DNA from: Pseudomonas profundi
Lineage (GTDB): Bacteria; Pseudomonadota; Gammaproteobacteria; Pseudomonadales; Pseudomonadaceae
Assembly: GCF_008638305.1 (NCBI RefSeq)
Contig: NZ_VTPZ01000002.1
Span: 186,001-250,000 of the forward strand
Length of the DNA: 64,000 bases
Reading direction: 5' to 3'
Positions within the stretch are counted from its first letter, which is position 1. Every line of letters starts with the position of its first letter. This document shows, one piece after another, positions 33,850-43,856 of this stretch. The notes beneath the pieces were generated by a model, which did not search any database, was not told the origin of the DNA, and worked only from the letters and a program-made list of their open reading frames with translations. Position numbers and translations under genes: made by a program.

Positions 33850-35514
33850 TCAGGCGAGTTTCTTGTAGCGAACCCGGTGAGGCTGCGTTGCGGATTCGCC
33901 GAGGCGCTTCCTGCGATCAGCTTCGTAGTCGGTGTAATTGCCTTCGAAGAAAACGACCTGGGAGTCATCCTCGTAGGCGAGGATGTGCGTGGCGATGCGG
34001 TCAAGGAACCAGCGATCGTGGGAGATCACGATGGCAGAGCCAGGGAAATCCAGCAGCGCTTCCTCGAGTGCACGCAGGGTTTCCACGTCCAGATCGTTGG
34101 ACGGTTCGTCCAGCAGCAACACGTTGGCGCCCTGTTTCAGCGTCATCGCCATATGCAGCCGTCCGCGTTCACCACCGGAGAGATCCTTGACGAACTTCTG
34201 CTGGTCGGCGCCCTTGAAGTTGAAACGGCCGACGTAGCCGCGCGATGGCATTTCGTGATTGCCGACCTTGATGATGTCGTAACCGTCGGATACCTGCTGC
34301 CACACGGACAGATTGCCGTCCAGGTTCTCGCGGCTCTGGTCGACGCTGGCGATCTGCACGGTGTCGCCGATGTCGATGTTGCCTGAGTCAGGCTGTTCCT
34401 TGCCGGTAATCATGCGGAAAAGCGTGGATTTGCCCGCGCCATTGCCGCCAATAACGCCGACAATGGCGCCCTTGGGTACGCTGAACGACAGGTTGTCAAT
34501 GAGCACCCGCTCGCCATAGCGCTTGCTGACATTGTTCAGCTCGATGACCTTGTCGCCCAGACGTGGACCGACCGGGATAAAGATTTCGTTGGTCTCGCTG
34601 CGCTTCTGGAATTCCTGCGACTGCATTTCTTCGAAGCGTTGCAGACGAGCCTTGGATTTTGACTGGCGGCCTTTGGGTCCTTGGCGTACCCACTCCAGCT
34701 CGGCTTTCATCGCCTTGGCGTGGGAAGATTCCTGCTTGGATTCCTGGGCCAGTCGCGCTGCCTTGGATTCGAGCCACTGGGAATAATTGCCTTCGAAGGG
34801 AATGCCATGGCCACGGTCGAGCTCCAGAATCCAGCCGGCGACGTTGTCGAGGAAGTAGCGGTCGTGGGTGATCGCGACCACGGTTCCGGAAAAATCGTGC
34901 AGGAACTGTTCGAGCCAGGCGACGGAGTCCGCATCAAGGTGGTTGGTCGGCTCGTCGAGCAACAGCATATCGGGGGCTGACAACAATAACCGGCACAACG
35001 CCACGCGGCGCTTTTCACCGCCGGACAGATGCTCGATCTGAGCGTCCCAGGGAGGCAGGCGCAGTGCATCGGCGGCCACTTCAAGCTGGCGCTCAAGGTT
35101 GTGTCCGTCCGATGCCTGAATGATTGCTTCGAGCTTGGCCTGTTCGGCAGCAAGGGCGTCAAAGTCCGCATCGGGCTCGGCGTAGGCGGCGTATACTGCG
35201 TCAAGGCGCGTCTGGGCTTCTTTTATCTCGCCGACCGCTTCTTCCACGATGTCACGAACTGTCTTGCTCGGGTCAAGTTCTGGCTCCTGCGGCAGATAAC
35301 CTATCTTGATGCCGGGCATCGGCCGTGCTTCACCATCGATTTCAGTGTCAACTCCGGCCATAATCCGTAGCAATGTGGACTTGCCTGAGCCATTCAGGCC
35401 CAGCACGCCAATCTTGGCGCCGGGAAAAAACGACAGGGAAATGTCCTTGAGAATCTGACGCTTCGGGGGGACAACCTTGCCCACCCGATGCATGCTATAC
35501 ACATATTGAGCCAT
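33850..35514 (-). CDS. ettA: Energy-dependent translational throttle protein (ABC-F)
   Basis: 554 residues, two ABC ATPase domains without membrane segments. Walker A motifs are GLNGSGKST (near 39) and GGNGAGKST (near 356), and both signature motifs are LSGGEKRR and LSGGERGR. The inter-domain arm (ARLQRFEEMQSQEFQKRSETNE) fits EttA, not Uup or YheS. EttA binds the ribosomal E site and gates entry into elongation according to ATP/ADP. A palindrome at 33809-33830 beyond its stop has no T run, so I do not call a terminator. Confidence 0.95.
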   Translation of the reverse strand: MAQYVYSMHRVGKVVPPKRQILKDISLSFFPGAKIGVLGLNGSGKSTLLRIMAGVDTEIDGEARPMPGIKIGYLPQEPELDPSKTVRDIVEEAVGEIKEAQTRLDAVYAAYAEPDADFDALAAEQAKLEAIIQASDGHNLERQLEVAADALRLPPWDAQIEHLSGGEKRRVALCRLLLSAPDMLLLDEPTNHLDADSVAWLEQFLHDFSGTVVAITHDRYFLDNVAGWILELDRGHGIPFEGNYSQWLESKAARLAQESKQESSHAKAMKAELEWVRQGPKGRQSKSKARLQRFEEMQSQEFQKRSETNEIFIPVGPRLGDKVIELNNVSKRYGERVLIDNLSFSVPKGAIVGVIGGNGAGKSTLFRMITGKEQPDSGNIDIGDTVQIASVDQSRENLDGNLSVWQQVSDGYDIIKVGNHEMPSRGYVGRFNFKGADQQKFVKDLSGGERGRLHMAMTLKQGANVLLLDEPSNDLDVETLRALEEALLDFPGSAIVISHDRWFLDRIATHILAYEDDSQVVFFEGNYTDYEADRRKRLGESATQPHRVRYKKLA

Positions 35515-35667
35515 GGATACGTAACCTGTTGACTATAGAACGAGCTGGATTGTCCGTGGGCGGACAAATTGCAGGCAAGGCTAGCCCAACTGGTCGAGGA
35601 GGGCAAACCTCCTCCACCCGCTGGGCGCGGCCGGACATTTGTCAGTGGGCGCAGCTGTGGGGTGATC

Positions 35668-38600
35668 GTGATTAACCGACCAGAGCCGGCTGACTCCAAC
35701 CCCAGGCCTGCCCAGGTATCGATCACCGGTCGCCCGGCCGCCGGACTGGCGCTGGTCATTCTGGCAGCGGTATTGCTCGCTGCATTGATGGTCTGGCAGG
35801 CCTGGCATGATTTCACGCTGGTTCGCAGTCAGCATCAGACGCAGATAGAAGAAAGCGTGTGGCTGACGGCCGAACAGGTCGGCCGCAATCTCGAGCTGAA
35901 ATCCGTGGCGATCGAACAGTTGCTTGCGACGCAGCAGGACAGTGCTGCTGCGTCCCCGATGCAACTGATAAACGGGCTTGAAGAAGTCATTCGCGTCGAT
36001 CTCAGTGAAGCGGATGCGGTTCACCCCGATCAGCCATGGATGCGAGTGGTGCACCGGCTGGCGTTGAGTGAGCAAACCTACACGGTCGCAGCCGACCCGG
36101 TTACCGGCCTGTTGCACTGGATCGTTGCCAGCCGTAACCCGGGCGAGTACTGGGTACTATTGGTCAGCGAACAGGCCATCGCCGAGCTGGTGTCGGCGTA
36201 TCCGTCGCGCGGTTACACCTGGCTTCTTGAGGATACGGCCAGTGTGCGGGTGCTGGCGCGGCAGCGGACCGACCATCTGATATTTCTTGAGAACGCGCAG
36301 ATGACGCGCGAAGAACGACAGCGGGTCTATGTCAGCGCGCCGGTCGAGGGCACGCTTTGGCAGGTTCGTGGCCTGGTCGATGAGGGCTACTACCGGCAGC
36401 AGCTCGGCCAGTTGATCAGCGCCAAGGCGTTGGTAGTGGCCGCGTTTACGGCAGTATTGCTGTTGATTCTCTGGGTGCTGTCGCAAATGCAGCGGACCAA
36501 TCGCAGTCTTGAAGCATTCAACGCGGAATCCTACCGAACCCTGCAGCAGGCGGAGCGCCGTTACCGGGATATTTTCCAGAATGTCGATATGGCCCTGGTG
36601 CAGCTGGATCTCGCCGGCCTGCTTGGCTTTCTCGAGCAGCAACACCTGGCCAGCAGTGAAGAGCTGGATGTCTGGCTGAACAACAATCCACAGCGACATG
36701 ACGAGCTGATGGGCCCGATCCGCGTGATCGACGCCAATCAGAATATGCTGGACCTGTTGGAGCTCGACTCGGTTGCCGCGCTGCAACAAGCCGTACAGCA
36801 TAACCGCAAGCAGAAGATCGAGCGTAGCGGCTTCCGTTACGGTCTGGTCGCTGCGCTGGTAAACCGACAGACACGCTTCGAGATGGAAACACCGTTGCGG
36901 TCAGTCGGCGGCATCCTGCGCTACGTCTGGATAGTGATGCGGTTGCCGCCACAGATTGAAGAGCTGAACGCGGTAACGGTGAGTATTGCCGATATCACCG
37001 AGCGCAGACGCATTGAAACGACCATGTCCGAGCGCGAGGATTTCTGGGCCGGGGTGGTCAAGGCCGTGCCAGATATCGTTTACATCAAGGATGTTCAGCA
37101 CAACCAGGTGGTGTTTGCCAACCGCTCCCTTGCACGATCATTAGGCTATAGCCGGCAGGAAGAGGCAGCGTTCCCGGCGGACCCTCAGCAGACCTTGTTG
37201 CATCCGGATGACGTCGAATATATGCAGATCAACCGCAATCTGCAGCAAGTATTGCCCGATGAGAAAATCCTCGACTGGCGCATTCGCTGGCGCCGCCGCG
37301 ATGGCGGCTGGAACTGGTTCGCCCTGCGGGTAAAGGTCATGTCGCGGCTGCCTGACGGGCGAGTGCATCAGGTTATCGGCACGGTCAAGGATGTAACCCA
37401 CCAGACAGGTATCACCGAGAGTCTGAAGACCAGTGAGCAGCGCTATCGGCTACTGGCTGAAAACATCAGCGATGTCATCTGGTCTACGGATATGGACTTC
37501 CGGCTCGACTATGTCAGTCCCTCGGTAATCGGCGTGTTGGGCTTCAGCCCCGAATTCATCATCACCAACGGTTTTGAAGAAGTTGTCGCGGGTAAACGTT
37601 TCACCCAGTTCATCACCGCGCTGGTACGCGAGATCAGGCCGCAGCTGGCAGATCCGGCGGCAGCGGAACGTTTGCGTCATGAGGGTTTCAATCGCCATAC
37701 CAGTTTCGATTGCATCAAGGCTGATGGACACACCTGCCCGGTCGAACTACGAGTATCGCTGATGTGGAGCCCATACGGCCGGTTTCTCGGGTTGCTGGGT
37801 ATCGCCCGCGACATTACCGAGCAACGGCGCACAGAGAATCGTCTGCGCATGGCCGCGACAGTCTTTGAAAATACCACCGGCGCGATTGTGGTTACCGATC
37901 CGGCTGGTTATATCGTTCAGATCAACGAGAATTTCAGTCGCATCACTGGCTATACGCCCGATGAGGTGCTCGATCAGTTGCCTTTGCTGCTGGCTTCCGA
38001 CTATCACAAACCCGCTTTTTACCAGGAGCTCAGAGCCGAGCTTCGCGCAAACGGCCGATGGGAAGGCGAGATCTGGCAGAAACGCAGAAACGGTGAAGAC
38101 TACCCGACCTGGGCAGGTATCAGCGCTGTGCTTGATAGCGATGGCGACATGGTCAGCTATATCGGGTTCTTCGTGGACATCAGCGAGCGCAAGGCAAGCG
38201 AAGCACGTATCGAAAGCCTGGCATATTTCGATGCGCTGACCGGGCTGCCCAATCGCACCCTGTTCCAGGATCGGCTTGCTGGCGCATTACAGGTTGCCGA
38301 ACGTCGCAAGGAATGGGTGGCAGTATTGTTCCTTGATCTCGACCGCTTCAAGCCGATCAATGACACGCTGGGGCATGCGGCCGGCGATACCATGTTGAAA
38401 GAGGTTGGCCGACGGCTGCGCTCATGCATTCGTGAGAGCGATACCGTTGCGCGTATGGGTGGCGATGAGTTCACCATGCTGCTCATCGGCCTGCAGACGC
38501 GGGACGCCGCACTTAAGGCCAGTATTCATGTAGCGGAAAAAGTACTGCGGGCGCTCGCGCCGGGCTTCCTTTTGCAGCAGAAGGAGTTTTTCATCAGCGC

Positions 38601-39516
38601 CAGTATCGGCATTGCCCTCTATCCGCAGGACGGCGTTGAAACGACCGTGTTGCTGAAGAACGCCGACACCGCCATGTACCATGCGAAGGAAATGGGCAAG
38701 GACACCTTCCGCTTCTATCAGGCGGAGATGAATGCCCGTGCAGCTGAACGCCTGAATCTGGAAAACGACCTGCGCCGCGCCTTGCACAACGACGAGTTCA
38801 CGCTGGATTACCAGCCGCAGTTCAGTTGCTCGGACCGTCACCTCACCGGTGCGGAGGCGTTGCTGCGCTGGAGCCATCCTGAGCTTGGGAATGTGTCGCC
38901 GGCGGTGTTCATTCCTATCGCCGAGGAGATAGGCCTGGTCAGCGCTCTTGGCGATTGGGTGCTGGATCGCGCTTGTCGCCAAATGGCCAGTTGGCACGAC
39001 GCTGGTCATTTGCTGCCGCGTCTGGCGATTAACCTGTCTGCCCGGCAGTTCAGCGCAGGGCGCCTGGCCGAACAGGTCGCCGAGGTCATCAGTCGGTATC
39101 GACTCGAGCCCGGTTGCATCGAGCTGGAGCTGACCGAAAGCATCCTGCTGCAGGATGTCGAAGACACCATGCGAACGCTGGCCAGTCTCAAAGAGCTGGG
39201 CGTGCAGATTGCGATTGATGATTTTGGGACCGGCTATTCGTCGCTCAAGTATCTCAAGGACTTCCCCATCGACACCTTGAAGATTGATCGCAGCTTTATC
39301 CATGCGATGTATGAAGGCAGCCGCGATGCGTCATTGGTGCAGGCAATCGTTGCCATGGGACGAAGCCTGAAGCTGAGGGTGGTTGCCGAGGGCGTGGAAG
39401 GACCGGGACAACTGTCGTTGCTGCGCAATTTCGATTGTGACGAGGCGCAGGGCTTTCACCTGGGCCGCCCAGTGCCGGCTGATGAGCTGCTGGAAACCTG
39501 GCTGCAGGGCACATGA
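35668..39516 (+). CDS. morA: MorA-type membrane diguanylate cyclase/phosphodiesterase
   Basis: About 1282 residues from a GTG at 35668 with GGGG upstream; the frame is open to 35569 and the start is uncertain. Two membrane segments (about residues 14-40 and 252-275) enclose a periplasmic domain. Four PAS-type domains follow. The GGDEF domain is intact (GGDEF at about residue 931) and has an RxxD inhibitory site (RESD). The EAL domain is intact (EALLRW near 1063, DFGTGYSS near 1200). Both synthesis and degradation of c-di-GMP are therefore possible. Position directly upstream of glyA matches P. aeruginosa morA, a regulator of flagellar timing and biofilm. Confidence 0.9.
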   Translation: MINRPEPADSNPRPAQVSITGRPAAGLALVILAAVLLAALMVWQAWHDFTLVRSQHQTQIEESVWLTAEQVGRNLELKSVAIEQLLATQQDSAAASPMQLINGLEEVIRVDLSEADAVHPDQPWMRVVHRLALSEQTYTVAADPVTGLLHWIVASRNPGEYWVLLVSEQAIAELVSAYPSRGYTWLLEDTASVRVLARQRTDHLIFLENAQMTREERQRVYVSAPVEGTLWQVRGLVDEGYYRQQLGQLISAKALVVAAFTAVLLLILWVLSQMQRTNRSLEAFNAESYRTLQQAERRYRDIFQNVDMALVQLDLAGLLGFLEQQHLASSEELDVWLNNNPQRHDELMGPIRVIDANQNMLDLLELDSVAALQQAVQHNRKQKIERSGFRYGLVAALVNRQTRFEMETPLRSVGGILRYVWIVMRLPPQIEELNAVTVSIADITERRRIETTMSEREDFWAGVVKAVPDIVYIKDVQHNQVVFANRSLARSLGYSRQEEAAFPADPQQTLLHPDDVEYMQINRNLQQVLPDEKILDWRIRWRRRDGGWNWFALRVKVMSRLPDGRVHQVIGTVKDVTHQTGITESLKTSEQRYRLLAENISDVIWSTDMDFRLDYVSPSVIGVLGFSPEFIITNGFEEVVAGKRFTQFITALVREIRPQLADPAAAERLRHEGFNRHTSFDCIKADGHTCPVELRVSLMWSPYGRFLGLLGIARDITEQRRTENRLRMAATVFENTTGAIVVTDPAGYIVQINENFSRITGYTPDEVLDQLPLLLASDYHKPAFYQELRAELRANGRWEGEIWQKRRNGEDYPTWAGISAVLDSDGDMVSYIGFFVDISERKASEARIESLAYFDALTGLPNRTLFQDRLAGALQVAERRKEWVAVLFLDLDRFKPINDTLGHAAGDTMLKEVGRRLRSCIRESDTVARMGGDEFTMLLIGLQTRDAALKASIHVAEKVLRALAPGFLLQQKEFFISASIGIALYPQDGVETTVLLKNADTAMYHAKEMGKDTFRFYQAEMNARAAERLNLENDLRRALHNDEFTLDYQPQFSCSDRHLTGAEALLRWSHPELGNVSPAVFIPIAEEIGLVSALGDWVLDRACRQMASWHDAGHLLPRLAINLSARQFSAGRLAEQVAEVISRYRLEPGCIELELTESILLQDVEDTMRTLASLKELGVQIAIDDFGTGYSSLKYLKDFPIDTLKIDRSFIHAMYEGSRDASLVQAIVAMGRSLKLRVVAEGVEGPGQLSLLRNFDCDEAQGFHLGRPVPADELLETWLQGT

Positions 39517-39616
39517 GTGGGTTTCGCGAGGGGGCTGAGCGCTTTTCATGTGCCAGCTCGCCCGCGTTGAGGTAAAATGCCGCCTCTTTTCGAACGACCT
39601 AGCGGGGGCCGTCACA

Positions 39617-40873
39617 ATGTTTAGCCGTTCCAACGATATCGCCAGCTTCGATGCCGAACTCTGGGAAGCCATGCAGCAGGAGGCTCAGCGTCAGGAAGAG
39701 CATATTGAGCTGATCGCATCCGAGAACTACACCAGCCCGGCCGTCATGCAGGCGCAAGGTTCTGTACTGACCAACAAGTACGCCGAAGGGTATCCGGGCA
39801 AGCGGTACTACGGTGGTTGCGAGTATGTAGACGTCGCGGAACAGCTGGCCATTGATCGGGCCAAGCAGCTGTTTGGCGCTGATTATGCCAACGTCCAGCC
39901 GCACGCCGGCTCCCAGGCCAACAGCGCGGTATTCCAGGCACTGCTGACGCCTGGCGACACAGTGCTGGGCATGAGCCTCGCTCATGGCGGCCACCTGACA
40001 CACGGCGCCAGCGTGAATTTCTCCGGCAAGCATTACAACGCGGTGCAGTACGGCATTAATACTGATACCGGTCTGATCGACTATGACGAGCTGGAAGCGC
40101 TGGCCGTCGAGCACAAGCCGAAGATGATCATCGCGGGTTTCTCAGCGTACTCACAGATCCTGGATTTCCCCCGTTTCCGCGAAATTGCCGACAAGGTTGG
40201 CGCGTACCTGTTCGTCGATATGGCGCATGTGGCGGGTCTGGTGGCTGCCGGGGTGTATCCGAACCCGGTGCCTTACGCAGACGTAGTGACCACTACGACG
40301 CATAAGACCCTGCGCGGTCCACGTGGCGGTCTGATTCTGGCCCGCTCCAACGAGGCGCTGGAGAAGAAGCTCAACTCTGCTGTGTTCCCGGGCGGGCAGG
40401 GCGGTCCCTTGATGCACGTGATCGCCGCCAAGGCGATCTGTTTCAAGGAAGCGATGAGCGACGAATTCAAGACCTACCAGCAACAGGTAGTGAAGAACGC
40501 CCAGGCTATGGCGGAAGTCTTTATCGGACGCGGTTTTGACGTGATCTCCGGCGGGACCAAGAATCACTTGTTCCTGTTGTCGCTGATCAAGCAGGACATC
40601 ACCGGCAAGGACGCGGACGCTGCGCTCGGCCGTGCGTTCATCACTGTTAACAAGAACGCGGTGCCGAACGATCCGCGCTCGCCCTTTGTCACCTCAGGGC
40701 TGCGCATCGGTACCCCCGCGGTCACCACGCGCGGTTTCAAGGAAGAGGATTGCCGTCAGCTGGCTGGCTGGATCAGCGATATTCTTGATGCAATGGGCGA
40801 TGAGTCGGTGATTGATCGCGTTCGTGAACAGGTTAAGGACATTTGCAAGCGCCTGCCGGTGTATACCGACTGA
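39617..40873 (+). CDS. glyA: Serine hydroxymethyltransferase
   Basis: 418 residues from the ATG at 39617 ([20 protein letters not shown]). It converts serine and tetrahydrofolate into glycine and methylene-THF using PLP. The PLP lysine is K230 in [14 protein letters not shown], and the substrate motifs [15 protein letters not shown] and [14 protein letters not shown] are intact. An upstream extension of the frame to 39548 has no family similarity. A strong terminator follows. Confidence 0.97.
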   Translation: MFSRSNDIASFDAELWEAMQQEAQRQEEHIELIASENYTSPAVMQAQGSVLTNKYAEGYPGKRYYGGCEYVDVAEQLAIDRAKQLFGADYANVQPHAGSQANSAVFQALLTPGDTVLGMSLAHGGHLTHGASVNFSGKHYNAVQYGINTDTGLIDYDELEALAVEHKPKMIIAGFSAYSQILDFPRFREIADKVGAYLFVDMAHVAGLVAAGVYPNPVPYADVVTTTTHKTLRGPRGGLILARSNEALEKKLNSAVFPGGQGGPLMHVIAAKAICFKEAMSDEFKTYQQQVVKNAQAMAEVFIGRGFDVISGGTKNHLFLLSLIKQDITGKDADAALGRAFITVNKNAVPNDPRSPFVTSGLRIGTPAVTTRGFKEEDCRQLAGWISDILDAMGDESVIDRVREQVKDICKRLPVYTD

Positions 40874-40891
40874 GCCCAAGCGCTGCGGTAT

Positions 40892-40927
40892 AAACCCCTG
40901 CCAGGCACTGCCTGACAGGGGTTTTTT
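40892..40927 (+). terminator. Rho-independent terminator of glyA
   Basis: AAACCCCTGCCAGG pairs with CCTGACAGGGGTTT (one internal mismatch), followed by a run of six T, 19 bp after the stop. Confidence 0.93.
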
Positions 40928-40999
40928 ATGCGTGACGGCTGAGGTATTCATTGTCATCATGACACTTGGCCATTAGTGAGACGAAGAGAGATAAAGCTG

Positions 41000-41770
41000 A
41001 TGAAAGGGATGATCGGCGGCATGGCGGTGCTTATGGCGTGCTGGATAGGCAGCGCGGGCGCGGATGAAATGGTTTCAGACCCGCCTGAAGTGCAGCCCAG
41101 ACCGATGGTGGAAGTCGCCTTGATGGATTTTCCGGGCTACGCGGAGCTCAATGCAGACGGTGAAATCGTAGGCAAAACGGTGCGGCTTACAGCACGACTG
41201 TTAGAGCAGGCGGGGTATCCGTATCACATGCGTATCCTACCGGCGGCGCGTATCTGGCGAGGTCTCAAGGATGGTAGCGTCGATATATGGCCCGGTACCC
41301 TCACGCGCTCCGGTGGGGAGTACTTCACGCTACAGACGGATCGCTCGTTGGGGCTGGTAGGCATCCACCTGTATTACCGGCCCGGCGAACCGGCCCCGGT
41401 CTGGCCGGAGGGGCTGCATGGTAAACGTCTCATTCTGATGATGAACCACCTCTACACTCGGGACCTGCTGGGTGTCATTGAAGATCCCGCTTTGGAAGTA
41501 GCTATACATCGCGCCAGTTCGCATGCCGGGTCGGTAAAAATGCTTCTACGTGGCCGCGGCGACTATCTGCTTCACTATCGATCCCAGGTGGGTCCGGTGG
41601 TGGCACAGATGGGTATTGATCCGCTGCCATCGCTGCGGATTGTTGAACTACCCATGCGATTCGTTCTGTCTCAACGCTCAGGCTTCGCCGAGCAGCTCAA
41701 GGCTGATCTGGACCGGGCCTATGACGAACTGGCGAAGCAGGGGGCCGAGCTCAACGTTACGCGACAATAA
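41000..41770 (+). CDS. Periplasmic solute-binding-like protein (SBP_bac_3 type)
   Basis: 256 residues from the ATG at 41000; a GTG eight codons upstream is possible. A signal peptide ends in SAGA-DE at about residue 23. The mature part resembles family 3 solute-binding proteins (ALMDFPGYAELNADGEIVGKTVRLTARLLEQAGYPYHMRILPAARIWRGLKDGSVDIWPG). No ABC permease or ATPase gene is adjacent. Such orphan proteins in pseudomonads are often sensors or have unknown ligands. Confidence 0.75.
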   Translation: MKGMIGGMAVLMACWIGSAGADEMVSDPPEVQPRPMVEVALMDFPGYAELNADGEIVGKTVRLTARLLEQAGYPYHMRILPAARIWRGLKDGSVDIWPGTLTRSGGEYFTLQTDRSLGLVGIHLYYRPGEPAPVWPEGLHGKRLILMMNHLYTRDLLGVIEDPALEVAIHRASSHAGSVKMLLRGRGDYLLHYRSQVGPVVAQMGIDPLPSLRIVELPMRFVLSQRSGFAEQLKADLDRAYDELAKQGAELNVTRQ

Positions 41771-41800
41771 ATCGGGCAAATACGCCTGGGTTTGGGCAGG

Positions 41801-43720
41801 CTAGGGCTTCTCCAGCAGGGGGTTGCCGAACAGCTCAATATAGCGTTCGCCAAGTCGGGTCGACCCGACGTGATTCAGATGGTGCTCGTCCCGGTACAAA
41901 GGAATGCCACCCAGCACGGTTTCGCAACGTTGATCGTTGCAGATGGCTTTCTTCGGATCGATCCAGGTCACGTCTGGAAACTGGTCCTGCACGGCTTGCT
42001 TGAAGCTTTCGAAACGGGCCTGCCTCTGGCGGACCTGCGTCGCATCTATCGAGCAATCGTCCATGTTCTTCAACAGACATTCGGCATACGCACTGGATGG
42101 CAGCTCCGGGACGTCTTCAAGCATGATCACACGGTGCCCCTGAGCGTGCAGCCAGGCCACGGTATCCAGAAAATATCGCTGGTACGATCCGTTCTGCAGG
42201 TAGGAATTCCACCAGGCATTGACGAATACTGTCATGGGTCGCCGTTGCAGGTAGTCCGCCAGTGCGCTGTTGCGCTGGATCTTTTCCGGGTCGGCGAAGG
42301 CATCGATGGAATGTTCCGGAATCACAAAGGGCGTTGATGCACCCGTTACCACCAGCAGCGCGTGCCGGTCTTCGACAATCTGCTCGACAAAACCCAGCAA
42401 GGCGAGGGCGTGGGAATCGCCGATCAGTATGGCGTCGGGCTCGTCGTTTGCGGCTTCACGGCCGACTATGCAGGCCTCGCTTGTATCGAAATCAGCGGGA
42501 TCGCCCTTGAAGCAGGGCTTATACAGGTCTCCAGCGTTATTCTGGGCGATGATGTTATACAGCTCGCGCCGCTCTTCCGGGATGCGGAAACTCAGGTCGT
42601 CGGCGAGGCGGATAGTCGTCTGGATAGCCCAGACCACCAGCACCGGCACAAAGACGAAGAGGACAAAGGATTTTCTGAAGCTCCATGGACGGTGGCGGTA
42701 GCGATTCTCTACATAGCGGAAGCTCAGCCACGACAGCACCAGCACGGTAGCCATCAGCAGCAAGCGATTACTCCAGGTCAGCTCGATCAGCTGATAATGC
42801 ATCAGCGCCACCGGCGGCCAATGCCACAGGTACAGCGAATAGGATATCCCGCCCAGGAACACCATGATGGGCAGGCTCAGCAGCCGCGCAGTCAGGGTGC
42901 CGCTCTGATGCAGCCCTGCGTATATCACCAGGGCGGTGCCCAGGGTCGGCCACAATGCGTTATACCCCGGGAAGTGATCCTGCGAGGTAAGCAACAGGGC
43001 CGTGGCACAGATCATGGCGACGCCGAGCGCGGCGAGTATTTCGGCGCTGCGCTGTTTCAAAGTCGGCAGCTGGTGGCCGAACAGGGCTACACCGGTGCCG
43101 AGCATGAACTCGAAGAGACGGGCAGGTAGCAGATAGAACGCCGCAGACGGGTAGGCGTTGGCGAGATACACCGACAGTCCAAGTGCGGCGATCAGCGTCA
43201 TACAGAATGGCCAGAGACCGTTGCGATCCTTGCCGAAACGGTAGGTCAGATACAGGACGGGTGGCCAGATCAGGTAGAACTGTTCCTCCACTGCCAGAGA
43301 CCACGTATGCAGCAGCGACAACGAACGGGTTTCCGGAGCGAAGTACTGGGTCAGCTCGTGAAAATAGTAGACGTTGCTTAGCCCTGCCAGCGACGACAGC
43401 CAGCTTTTTGCAAAGATGTAATAGGCATCACCGATGTAATAAGGCGAGATCATTACAAAGGTGACGCTGGATACCAGCAGGAACAGCGGCAGCAGCCGGC
43501 GAATACGTCGGGCGTAGAAATCGCTGAACCGGAACGAGCCTTTCTTCAGGGCGCGTTGCAACAACTGGGTGATGACAAAACCGGATATGACGAAGAACAC
43601 GTCCACGCCGATAAAGCCGCCTGCGATCCCCGGAACCTGATAGTGGTAAAGAATGACCAGAATCACGGCCAGCGCACGCAGCCCTTCGATGTCAGTGCGG
43701 TAAGTGGGGGTGGTCTTCAA
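41801..43720 (-). CDS. OafA/YrhL-type membrane acyltransferase with SGNH domain
   Basis: 640 residues from a TTG at 43720, preceded by AGGAAG. This start gives the family N-terminus LKTTPTYRTDIEGLRALAVI. The frame runs on to an ATG at 43840, but that would leave only 16 bp to the divergent DUF898 gene. Residues about 8-350 form the ten-helix acyltransferase-3 domain, with the conserved R-x-x-x-GLRALAV and FFVISGFVI. The C-terminal periplasmic SGNH domain has GDSHALALL and the final DEHHLNHVGS Asp-His pair. Enzymes of this kind O-acetylate surface polysaccharides. Its target is not evident from the neighbours. Confidence 0.88.
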   Translation of the reverse strand: MKTTPTYRTDIEGLRALAVILVILYHYQVPGIAGGFIGVDVFFVISGFVITQLLQRALKKGSFRFSDFYARRIRRLLPLFLLVSSVTFVMISPYYIGDAYYIFAKSWLSSLAGLSNVYYFHELTQYFAPETRSLSLLHTWSLAVEEQFYLIWPPVLYLTYRFGKDRNGLWPFCMTLIAALGLSVYLANAYPSAAFYLLPARLFEFMLGTGVALFGHQLPTLKQRSAEILAALGVAMICATALLLTSQDHFPGYNALWPTLGTALVIYAGLHQSGTLTARLLSLPIMVFLGGISYSLYLWHWPPVALMHYQLIELTWSNRLLLMATVLVLSWLSFRYVENRYRHRPWSFRKSFVLFVFVPVLVVWAIQTTIRLADDLSFRIPEERRELYNIIAQNNAGDLYKPCFKGDPADFDTSEACIVGREAANDEPDAILIGDSHALALLGFVEQIVEDRHALLVVTGASTPFVIPEHSIDAFADPEKIQRNSALADYLQRRPMTVFVNAWWNSYLQNGSYQRYFLDTVAWLHAQGHRVIMLEDVPELPSSAYAECLLKNMDDCSIDATQVRQRQARFESFKQAVQDQFPDVTWIDPKKAICNDQRCETVLGGIPLYRDEHHLNHVGSTRLGERYIELFGNPLLEKP

Positions 43721-43856
43721 GAAGAACTTCCTGAGATAATCGCAAAGCGCGAAATTATAGGCGCTGCAAGGGTAATCAGAAAGATTGATTGTGTAGCGCC
43801 GCTTTGCGGTCACAACAGGACTGAAATGGATTTTCATCAAGCCAACGGATGGTTAT